Shown: in pieces, positions 1 through 6,260 of the stretch
Position numbering within the stretch: the stretch's first letter is position 1
Layout of the letters: the number at the start of each line of letters is the position of its first letter
Assembly: GCA_027486155.1 (NCBI GenBank)
Contig: JAIXPR010000328.1
Coordinates: 1-7,680, forward strand
DNA from: Pseudomonadota bacterium
GTDB lineage: Bacteria > Bdellovibrionota_C > UBA2361 > OMII01
Length of the DNA: 7,680 nt
Direction: 5' to 3'
The notes under the pieces: model-generated
What the model was told of the DNA's origin: nothing
Database searches by the model: none
The model's input: only the letters and a program-made list of their open reading frames with translations
Program-made: the position numbers and the translations under genes

Positions 1-2
1 TT

Positions 3-962
3 CACCTTGAGCCGCACCATCCCTCGCTCTCCCTCGGCGTCACGGATCTCGACTATGAGAAGCTTCGGCCTGGAGTATCGCTGATCGATTGCGTTACGCG
101 TGGTGATTCACGAACAAAGATCCAAGACACCTTCGAAAAACTTCTCACACCACACGCGACACCTCTCTCGTTCACGGTTGATGGCTTTGAAACTATCGCG
201 CACCCACTTTACGCCGACGGCATAGTGCATGGGGTCGGCATCTTTACCCTCGACAAGCGCGGCGAACACAAAGCGCTTGAGCACGCCGCCGCCCTTGAAC
301 AAGAGCTCAAAGAGGCGCATAGCTATCGAAGTCTCCGCGCTCACATTATTACGGCGACCCAGGAGATCGCCGGGTACGGAGCCCTCATCACCCGACACTC
401 GCGCGCGAATCCCCTCCTCGCCGCGATTAGCGATTCGCTTTTACAGTCGATCCGCGAACTCGCCGCGACGACCGACCGGCTCCACCGTCCGGCCCAATCT
501 ATCGCCGCGGCGAGGTCGACATCTCCGCGCCGAAGAAGGGGCGTCACGCCATTCACCGCCAAACGAACACCATCGGCCCACGTTATCTTTGTGTCGGAGT
601 CACCACGGTGCGCCACATCTCATACCCTTGCCCTTCGGGAGTCCGGGGTACCGTGCGCGATCGCGCCCTACGACGAACACGAGCTTCTAGAACTCCTACG
701 CGCGGTTCCTCGGATCGAGGTTGTTCTTCTCGACGCACCACGAAATGAAGGGGAGTGCGCTCACGTCATTCGTCGATTAAAGCGAGCGGCTCCGCATCTC
801 TTCGTCGTGTGCCTCGCCTCGAACGATCCCACAACTCACGCTAACCTCCTGCGCGCCGGAGCGGTAACCGTTCTCTCAAAGCCGGCCTCGATGCGCGAGG
901 TCGAGAAGGTGACACGGAAGTTGCTCGCCCTGCGGGACCAGCACTCCGTCGCTAACGGATAA
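3..962 (+). CDS. Partial signalling protein: PAS-like, DHp-like helices, receiver domain (5' end outside window)
   Basis: The reading frame is open from the left edge to a TAA at 960-962 (319 codons visible), so the true start lies upstream; the GTG at 225 is only an internal candidate. Residues about 10-85 look like the end of a PAS-type sensor fold, with the stretch FTVDGFETIAHPLY followed by GIVHGVGIFTLD. Residues about 86-165 are helical. They contain QEIAGYGALI, which resembles the helix after the phosphoacceptor in histidine-kinase DHp domains, but no HATPase domain follows. An Arg-rich linker (about 175-180) leads to a receiver-like domain at about 193-310. That domain has Asp244 in VVLLDAP (phosphoacceptor position), Ser273 in CLAS (switch position) and Lys293 in LSKP. 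The usual acidic pair after strand 1 is replaced by SES (198-200). The likely role is cytoplasmic signal transduction; partner and signal are unknown. I am fairly sure of the receiver domain and less sure of the PAS and DHp parts. Confidence 0.7.
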   Translation, partial: HLEPHHPSLSLGVTDLDYEKLRPGVSLIDCVTRGDSRTKIQDTFEKLLTPHATPLSFTVDGFETIAHPLYADGIVHGVGIFTLDKRGEHKALEHAAALEQELKEAHSYRSLRAHIITATQEIAGYGALITRHSRANPLLAAISDSLLQSIRELAATTDRLHRPAQSIAAARSTSPRRRRGVTPFTAKRTPSAHVIFVSESPRCATSHTLALRESGVPCAIAPYDEHELLELLRAVPRIEVVLLDAPRNEGECAHVIRRLKRAAPHLFVVCLASNDPTTHANLLRAGAVTVLSKPASMREVEKVTRKLLALRDQHSVANG

Positions 963-1110
963 CACGAGCATCTCCTGCTCTCGCCTGCCAAAGGCTCCGC
1001 CAAACTGAAGCTTACCGCCGTCTATGAACCACCGCTCAGTCCCCAATCGTAGGGAAGCGGTTATTTAATCCGTGCATGCGAGATTCTCTCACGGTATACT
1101 AGAGGTAGAT
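963..1110. other. Intergenic gap between signalling gene and RNB gene
   Basis: This 148 bp gap holds a small perfect hairpin just after the upstream stop codon (GAGCA 966-970, TGCTC 976-980, 5-nt loop). No T-run follows, so it is not a convincing intrinsic terminator. TTTAAT (1064-1069) and TATACT (1095-1100) look like -10 boxes, but neither has a good -35 hexamer at the right spacing. I see no RNA gene here. Confidence 0.4.
1101..1106 (+). promoter_or_regulatory. Ribosome binding site that decides the RNB gene start
   Basis: AGAGGT precedes the ATG at 1111 with GAGG (1102-1105) 5 nt from the start codon, a good Shine-Dalgarno arrangement. The earlier in-frame ATG at 1072 follows AATCCGTGC, which has no purine-rich motif. 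This favours the 1111 start. Confidence 0.6.
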
Positions 1111-2964
1111 ATGGTAAGCAGAGGCTCACCGAATATCACTAGTGGAACGGCACCTCCATCGGAGACACCACGGGACTCTGTGTCACCGGTCGTCCCTTCG
1201 CCGCACGATACCTCTCTCTCAACGCCCCCCCTCGCCCTTCCCGCTTCCTCCGATCACCCCCTTGTTGTCCCTCGAAAACAGAAACTAGCGGCGAAGCCGA
1301 ATATCACCGAGGAGATCAGCAAGACCCTTCCCACAGGCTTTGAGCTCCATCGCCAATCCCGTTTTAAACTCGGGAGCAACTACGAGATTGTGATGCTCAA
1401 TATCAACGTGCCACCACACCTTGAACCGAAACTGAAGGAGTGGCGACAAGGGCTTGAGGAGCGATTCCCCTTCACCTCTATCTTTATTCGCCGAGTCACC
1501 GTTGATCAGAATCTCTCGAACCAACTCAACAGTCACTTTAGGGACCACGAGCTGATTACCAACGAGGCCCGACCTCAACTTTCACTCATGATCGATCACC
1601 TGTGCGGCAAGCCACCTCCACCCGCCCTGACCGCCCGAAGCTTAATTCCCTTCCGCGAAAACTTTCTCGATATTCCCTTTATCGCGATCGATCGGCCCGA
1701 GGTGCTTAACCGCGAAGACCTCATATATGGGGAGCGAAAGCACGACGGCAGTCTTGTTCTTAAGGTCGCTATCATCGACATCACCGACTTCATCTCGCCC
1801 GGGAGTGAGCAAGATAAGTACGCGTTGCGGGTGCGAAATGACTACTACGGACGAAATCGCGTCATCTCCACGATCGGTACCGCGCTCTCTCAGGACAAAG
1901 GAAGCTTTATCTGCGGAGAGGTTCGGCCAGCGTGGGTCGCCGAGATGCGTATCTCTCCTAAAGATGGTGTACTCACGAGATCCTTTAAGTTGCGACGCGC
2001 GTGGGTCAAGAACCACGCCAACGTTAATCCGGAGGAGCCGTTTGACGTCAAGGCTCAGCCGCATATCGCGCCGATTATCGCCTCCCTCGCGGAGATAACC
2101 CGCCTCCTCGAGCAACAGCGAATATCCAAATCAAAGATGATCGCGATCGAGGCTGAGGGCACCGCCAATAGGATCGTAGCCGAGACGATGATCGCGGCGA
2201 ATGAGCAGATCTCAGAGTATATCGAGAACAAGCTAAAGATCCCGGCCGGCTATATCGTTCACCAGGAGCCCTCCACAGAGGAGCACCAAGCATGGCTTGA
2301 GACGCTCCATGAACTGGGGATTCCGGCCTCCCTTGAGGACTTCAAGGACCCCTGGAATACGATAGGGATACTGCGCAGCCTTGAGGACCATACCTCCCCA
2401 CTCGCTCGCTCCCTTGAGAACAACATCCTCGACTTTTCTATGGTGCGATCCGTTGTCTCATCACGAAAAACAAAGCATGAGGGGTTGCGACTCAACGGCT
2501 ACACTCGCATTAAACCACGTGAGGCGCTCGGCATCCTGAATCAATTCGCGTTAGATGCCGCGTTTGTTGGACTCCCACTCCTCGGTGAGGAGGATGTCGC
2601 GCGCCGACTTCGCCACATTAACGACAACCGGTGGAAACGGGATGAGAAGCACTACAAGCTGCGCTTCTTGGAGATGCTTGAGGAGAAACTCGGGCTCGTA
2701 GGACAGCTCTTCGTCGGCGAGGTCGCGCACATCGACCCACAGACATCCGAGGGCACGGCCGCACTCCCACCACAGCTACCAGACGGTATCACCGCTCACC
2801 TCGTAACCCCGAAGGTTCATGTGCAAGTTGAGGGATTTTCAAAGTGGGGAATTATCAAAGACACCAAGGGACTCGACCTTAAGCCGGGTGATCCGGTAGC
2901 CGTTATCCTCAAAGGTTTTAACCTCAAGGCGAAACGGTTTGAGTTTGAGATTACGACCCTCTAA
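1111..2964 (+). CDS. RNase II/RNase R-like (RNB domain) protein with altered active site
   Basis: This 617-residue protein (630 if started at the ATG at 1072) belongs to the RNB exoribonuclease superfamily, which normally degrades RNA 3' to 5'. Residues about 1-60 are a Ser/Thr/Pro-rich, probably disordered tail. The RNB domain begins near IPFIAIDRP (188-196). IIDITDFISPGSEQDK (221-236) matches the IADPTAWI-x-GS-x-LDK region, GEVRPAW (269-275) matches NEVRPVL of E. coli RNase II, and ETMIAANEQISEYI (358-371) matches the conserved MI-ANE helix. The C-terminal part (about 555-617) looks like an S1/OB fold. The four-Asp catalytic cluster aligns as Asp194, Asn200, Glu202, Asp203. The SPIRKY-type motif is replaced by KPREAL (468-473). 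The family call is solid. Exonuclease activity is doubtful, and a retuned nuclease or an RNA-binding pseudoenzyme are both possible. It is co-oriented with the signalling gene upstream and convergent with cysS. Confidence 0.8.
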   Translation: MVSRGSPNITSGTAPPSETPRDSVSPVVPSPHDTSLSTPPLALPASSDHPLVVPRKQKLAAKPNITEEISKTLPTGFELHRQSRFKLGSNYEIVMLNINVPPHLEPKLKEWRQGLEERFPFTSIFIRRVTVDQNLSNQLNSHFRDHELITNEARPQLSLMIDHLCGKPPPPALTARSLIPFRENFLDIPFIAIDRPEVLNREDLIYGERKHDGSLVLKVAIIDITDFISPGSEQDKYALRVRNDYYGRNRVISTIGTALSQDKGSFICGEVRPAWVAEMRISPKDGVLTRSFKLRRAWVKNHANVNPEEPFDVKAQPHIAPIIASLAEITRLLEQQRISKSKMIAIEAEGTANRIVAETMIAANEQISEYIENKLKIPAGYIVHQEPSTEEHQAWLETLHELGIPASLEDFKDPWNTIGILRSLEDHTSPLARSLENNILDFSMVRSVVSSRKTKHEGLRLNGYTRIKPREALGILNQFALDAAFVGLPLLGEEDVARRLRHINDNRWKRDEKHYKLRFLEMLEEKLGLVGQLFVGEVAHIDPQTSEGTAALPPQLPDGITAHLVTPKVHVQVEGFSKWGIIKDTKGLDLKPGDPVAVILKGFNLKAKRFEFEITTL

Positions 2965-2969
2965 CGCGA

Positions 2970-2986
2970 GCGCTTACGCGAAGCGC
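2970..2986. terminator. Small hairpin at the convergent gene junction, possible weak bidirectional terminator
   Basis: GCGCTT (2970-2975) and AAGCGC (2981-2986) form a perfect 6-bp stem around a 5-nt loop, between the stop of the RNB gene and the last codons of cysS. Neither strand has a T-run after the stem, so a classical intrinsic terminator is unlikely. Its position between converging stop codons is the main reason to record it. Confidence 0.25.
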
Positions 2987-4458
2987 CAGGTTGAGCCGGC
3001 TTTGGAATCGAGCACCTCTACTCCCCGAGCGGCGAGCTCCTTTCGTATCTCATCAGAGCGAGCGAAGTTCTTCGCGGCACGCGCTTCAACACGTTCGGTG
3101 AGAAGCCCTTGAATATCTCCCGGTGTGCACGGTGAAGCATTAAGGATCTGCCCGATGATCTTCAAACCCTGCGTCTCAATCACATCGAGGTTTTCGAAGA
3201 AGATTCCCAGGATTATACCCAACTCGCGTAACACGCCGACTCGGTGTTCTATCTCAGCGGTCGGCGCGCCAGCGGCATCCAGCGCCTGAACGATCTTAGC
3301 GCGGAACTGTTCGAGCGCGACGAGAGCCTCCGGGGAGTTGAAGTCGTTATCCATCGCCGCCTCAAAGGCGGACATGACGGCGACCGTTTCTCCATCGTGC
3401 ATCAAGGTCTCGTTGACCCGCGCGTTCGGTACACGGGCGAAGAGTCTATGGAAGTCGAGCAACGCGTTCAGGTTATCTCGAAACAGTTTATCAGAGAGAT
3501 CGATACTGGAACGGTAGTGGTGACGGGCGATAACAAACTTGAGGGGCTCCGTTCCGTATCGCTCCATCGCATCCGTTAGGCGAACGAAGTTGTTGAGCGA
3601 CTTCGACATCTTTTGACCGTTGATGTTGAGCAGCCCGGAGTGCATCCATACATCGCTGAACGAACCACCCGTATACGCTTCAGACTGCGCAATCTCGTTC
3701 TCATGGTGAGGGAACTTAAGGTCCAAACCACCGCCGTGAATGTCGATGTGATCGCCGAGGGTTTCGTGAATCATTACGGAGCACTCGATATGCCACCCAG
3801 GGCGACCGATCCCCCATGGGGATGGACGGGAGAGGGTCGTGCTCTGATCGGCTTTCCAGAGGGCGAAATCAAGGGGAGATCTCTTCTCTTTATCGAGCTC
3901 TTTTCGAACGCTCTCGTAGAGCATCGCGGTGTTTTGATTGGAGAGCTTGCCATAATCGTCCTTTTTCGCGACATCGAAGTAGACGCTGCCATCATCGGTC
4001 GCGTAGGCGAACCCTTTCTTGATCAGCTCTTCGATGAAGGTGATAACCTCAGGAACGCACTCGGTAACCTTCACGAGTTTATCGACCGGTAATACGTTGA
4101 ACTTTTGTATCGTGGCGTAAAACTCATCGGTGAAGACACGGGTCATCACCATCGGATCTACCCCAAGCTCTCTCTCCTTCGCGATGATCTTGTCGTCGAT
4201 GTCAGTGACGTTCTGAACGAAGTGCACATCGAGGCGACGGTACATGAGGTATCGACGGATCAGATCGAAGCGAAACGCCATCAAGCCGTGACCCATGTGC
4301 GAATGATCCTGCGGTGTAAGTCCGCAGACGTACATCTTCACCCTTGGAGAAACGGGGCTCTTGTCGATCGGCTCAAACACCCTCTTCTCACCACCAAGGG
4401 TGTTGTAGATCGTAATCTTGCGGGCACTGGCGCGGTATTCGTTCTGACTGCGTAGCAT
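2974..4458 (-). CDS. cysS: Cysteinyl-tRNA synthetase
   Basis: This class I aminoacyl-tRNA synthetase charges tRNA-Cys with cysteine, using ATP, in the cytoplasm. The 494-residue length is normal for the bacterial enzyme. Visible signatures, numbered from the ATG, are VCG with Cys45 (zinc ligand), the HxGH box HMGH (54-57), NVTDIDDKI, GWHIECS with Cys226 (zinc ligand), GGGLDLKFPHHENEIAQS with His251 and Glu255 (zinc ligands), and KMSKS (283-287). The C-terminus (EARAAKNFARSDEIRKELAARG) matches the usual anticodon-recognition tail, which argues against the related mycothiol ligase MshC. The residues around HxGH are slightly unusual: TPQDHSHMGHGLM instead of the more common TVYD-x-x-HIG-x-ART. 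I chose the ATG at 4458, with AGAG 9 nt upstream; a TTG three codons earlier (4467) is also open. It converges with the RNB gene and diverges from the membrane-protein gene, so it is probably transcribed alone. Confidence 0.97.
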   Translation of the reverse strand: MLRSQNEYRASARKITIYNTLGGEKRVFEPIDKSPVSPRVKMYVCGLTPQDHSHMGHGLMAFRFDLIRRYLMYRRLDVHFVQNVTDIDDKIIAKERELGVDPMVMTRVFTDEFYATIQKFNVLPVDKLVKVTECVPEVITFIEELIKKGFAYATDDGSVYFDVAKKDDYGKLSNQNTAMLYESVRKELDKEKRSPLDFALWKADQSTTLSRPSPWGIGRPGWHIECSVMIHETLGDHIDIHGGGLDLKFPHHENEIAQSEAYTGGSFSDVWMHSGLLNINGQKMSKSLNNFVRLTDAMERYGTEPLKFVIARHHYRSSIDLSDKLFRDNLNALLDFHRLFARVPNARVNETLMHDGETVAVMSAFEAAMDNDFNSPEALVALEQFRAKIVQALDAAGAPTAEIEHRVGVLRELGIILGIFFENLDVIETQGLKIIGQILNASPCTPGDIQGLLTERVEARAAKNFARSDEIRKELAARGVEVLDSKAGSTWRFA

Positions 4459-4501
4459 CTCAACCAACTCTGTAAAGGCGCGGCTCTCTCACGACCCACA
4501 A

Positions 4502-4514
4502 CCGAATCCTTCGG
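4502..4514. other. Short inverted repeat in the cysS leader region
   Basis: CCGAA (4502-4506) and TTCGG (4510-4514) form a perfect 5-bp stem with a 3-nt loop. It lies next to the candidate cysS -10 box and would fall close to the predicted transcript start. It is short enough to be chance, and I see no T-box specifier or antiterminator structure around it. Confidence 0.2.
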
Positions 4515-4543
4515 ATGATACGCTACCTAGAAGATGATTTAAA
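4515..4543 (-). promoter_or_regulatory. Candidate sigma70-type promoter for cysS
   Basis: Read on the minus strand, TTTAAA (plus 4538-4543) and TATCAT (plus 4515-4520) are separated by exactly 17 bp. They match the -35 consensus at 4 of 6 positions and the -10 at 5 of 6. Transcription would begin near 4508, leaving a leader of about 50 nt before the cysS ATG. This is assigned by eye only. Confidence 0.4.
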
Positions 4544-4609
4544 CCCTGGAAACTCGGGGCACGAAGCTAAAATCAGAACATATTTCGACTGGTTAAAGGC
4601 GCTCCGTTT

Positions 4610-4614
4610 GAGGG
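4610..4614 (+). promoter_or_regulatory. Ribosome binding site of the GT-C-like gene
   Basis: GAGGG lies 3 nt before the ATG at 4618 and 12 nt before a second in-frame ATG at 4627. The spacing is short for the first and long for the second. I kept the upstream ATG. Upstream, TAAAAT (4568-4573) could be a -10 box, but its -35 is poor. Confidence 0.4.
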
Positions 4615-4617
4615 AAT

Positions 4618-6171
4618 ATGGCGACCATGTCTGTAACCGAGAAATTTGAGCAGTTGTGCGATAGGCTACGGAGCCTCCTGAAGGCCCCCCTCTTCATCCT
4701 CTGGGCCATTCCACTGATCATAACATGGAGACTCCTCATCTCATCTCCGGCGGACCCGGACCTCTTCGCTCGCGTCGCGATGGGCCGCCTCACGCTCTCG
4801 CTGAATTACGTTCCACTTAAGGATCCATTCGCCTTCACACCCACCATTCCGACGTGGGTCGACCATGAATGGCTTTCTGGGGTAGTTTTCTATCTCATCG
4901 CCGCCGGGCTGGGAGACGCCGGGCTGATCATACTCAAGGTGGCACTCGCCTCACTCTCGGTCCTCTGCGTTGTGGCGGCATCCCAACGATACTCACCAGA
5001 GTTCGCGGGGCGTTTCGTTTGGATAACTCTCTGCGTCCTTCACGCCGCGGCCGCGTGGACGAGTACGGTGCGATGCCAAGCCTTTACCTATCTCTTCATA
5101 CCGATGCTCTACTGGGCGATGATCGAGTATCGAAGGGAGCGACACATACTCCCTCTCGCGCTGTCTCCGATACTGGCAATCGCGTGGGTTAATATGCACG
5201 GAGGATATGCCCTCGGGTGTGTGCTCATCGCGCTCCTTGTCGGTACTGAGCTTATCGAGAGGAGGCTCTCCCGAGGGCTTCTTGCGATAGCGGCGGCGTG
5301 GGCTCTCGCACCCATTTTTACTCCGTATGGACTCACAGAGTTCGTACCGTTTCTTGTCGAATCGCTCGGTATGCGCCGTCCCGGTATCATAGAGTGGCTG
5401 CCACTACATTCTGATGGGATAGCTTTTGCTCTCACCGTTAGCCTCGCTATTTCAATTGTGTTTGGCATCCTTACACGGAGGCAACCAATCGACCTTTTTG
5501 GCCTCGCTGTGATCTTTTGCTCCGGCTACTGCGCCTTCCGTCACATACGGTTCCTTCCCTTCTTCATGATCACAGCTGCTGTCTTTGGCGGGCCGTACGT
5601 TCAAGCAGCCTTTGATACGCTTCTTTCGCTTCGCCCGCGCCTCGCTACGGCCACGCTGCGGAGTGGCGCGCTCGTGTGCATAACGCTCATAGGAGTAGGA
5701 GCTCTTCATCTTCTAGTGCTGATTGCCTCCCCCCGTACGTACAAGCTGAACTACGCGAACTTTCCCGTTGGCGCGGTAGAGTGGCTCAGGAGCACACAAA
5801 CAGCGGGACGACTGTTGGTTGACTTCAACGCCGGAAGCTACGCCCTGTGGCGACTCTATCCGAACATGAAGGTGTCGGTAGATGGACGATACGAGGCGTG
5901 CTACCCAGAGGAGACCGTTCGGGACAACGCGCTCGCGTTCAGACCAGATCTCGCCGTCGGCCGGGCGGCGCTTGAACGATTTGAGCCGACACATATCCTG
6001 GTGCAACGGAGCGATGACGCAATGAATCCTGTAACCGCTTTCGGAAATGGGTGGCGGGTTGTGTACCGTGATCGTGACGCGGTGGTGTTGGGTCAGTCCG
6101 GAGCGGCGGAGACTGTGGAGACGACGGAGGTAGTCTCAGTTCCGGGCGATATGTGGAACCCTCGGTTTTAA
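4618..6171 (+). CDS. Multi-pass membrane protein, GT-C glycosyltransferase-like
   Basis: This 517-residue protein has about ten or eleven hydrophobic segments between residues 25 and 370 and a soluble C-terminal part (371-517). The N-terminal layout fits GT-C enzymes, which transfer sugars from polyprenyl-phosphate donors outside the cytoplasmic membrane. Helix 1 (25-43) is followed by an acidic loop motif DPDLFARVAMG (46-56), where GT-C enzymes carry catalytic or metal-binding acids. Then come VPLKDPFAFT (65-74) and WVDHEWLSG (80-88), NMHGG (192-196), EW (259-260) and RHIRFLPFF (308-316). The tail has DFNAGSYALWRLYP (402-415) and VDGRYEACYP (421-430), a pattern I associate with large uncharacterised GT-C-like families in many bacteria. 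Substrate and acceptor cannot be told, and no neighbouring cell-envelope genes help. The last 25 residues are polar and acidic. The gene diverges from cysS and converges with the next gene. The membrane-protein call is certain; the enzymatic role is an inference. Confidence 0.75.
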   Translation: MATMSVTEKFEQLCDRLRSLLKAPLFILWAIPLIITWRLLISSPADPDLFARVAMGRLTLSLNYVPLKDPFAFTPTIPTWVDHEWLSGVVFYLIAAGLGDAGLIILKVALASLSVLCVVAASQRYSPEFAGRFVWITLCVLHAAAAWTSTVRCQAFTYLFIPMLYWAMIEYRRERHILPLALSPILAIAWVNMHGGYALGCVLIALLVGTELIERRLSRGLLAIAAAWALAPIFTPYGLTEFVPFLVESLGMRRPGIIEWLPLHSDGIAFALTVSLAISIVFGILTRRQPIDLFGLAVIFCSGYCAFRHIRFLPFFMITAAVFGGPYVQAAFDTLLSLRPRLATATLRSGALVCITLIGVGALHLLVLIASPRTYKLNYANFPVGAVEWLRSTQTAGRLLVDFNAGSYALWRLYPNMKVSVDGRYEACYPEETVRDNALAFRPDLAVGRAALERFEPTHILVQRSDDAMNPVTAFGNGWRVVYRDRDAVVLGQSGAAETVETTEVVSVPGDMWNPRF

Positions 6172-6179
6172 GAGAGGGT
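6158..6179 (+). terminator. Weak hairpin across the stop codon of the GT-C-like gene
   Basis: ACCCTC (6158-6163) and GAGGGT (6174-6179) form a perfect 6-bp stem with a 10-nt loop that contains the TAA stop. No T-run follows. The remaining gap to the convergent gene (6180-6260) shows no stronger terminator and no gene. Confidence 0.2.
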
Positions 6180-6260
6180 CGGTGGCGGGCCGATCAGCTC
6201 ACCTCGACGTCTATCATTTGCCCACTGAGTGTTCTCCCCGTCCGCACTGTCACTGTTGTC

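Noticed and set aside
1095..1100. TATACT as a -10 box
   Set aside because: No acceptable -35 hexamer lies 16-18 bp upstream, and a transcript would start only a few bases before the ATG, cutting off the ribosome site.
1072..1110. Earlier ATG start at 1072 for the RNB gene
   Set aside because: There is no ribosome site in front of it, while the in-frame ATG at 1111 has AGAGGT at proper spacing.
1642..2115. Minus-strand open frame inside the RNB gene
   Set aside because: It overlaps the conserved RNB core and its product shows no recognisable motif.
1682..2151. Repeated TCGCGATCGA-like palindromic words in the RNB gene
   Set aside because: They encode Ile-Ala-Ile stretches and are too few to suggest a genome-wide motif such as HIP1.
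3613..4092. Open plus-strand frames opposite cysS
   Set aside because: They are antisense shadows of a full-length gene whose minus-strand product carries every expected motif.
4473..4602. TAAAGGCGC occurring at both ends of the cysS upstream region (4473-4481 and 4594-4602)
   Set aside because: A 9-bp direct repeat with no further matching flanks is probably chance.
4459..4617. T-box riboswitch or tRNA in the cysS upstream region
   Set aside because: The leader would be only about 50 nt, with no T-box core sequence, terminator/antiterminator pair or cloverleaf.
6180..6260. Possible small RNA or terminator between the convergent genes
   Set aside because: Only a 4-bp GGTG/CACC stem is visible, with no T-run.
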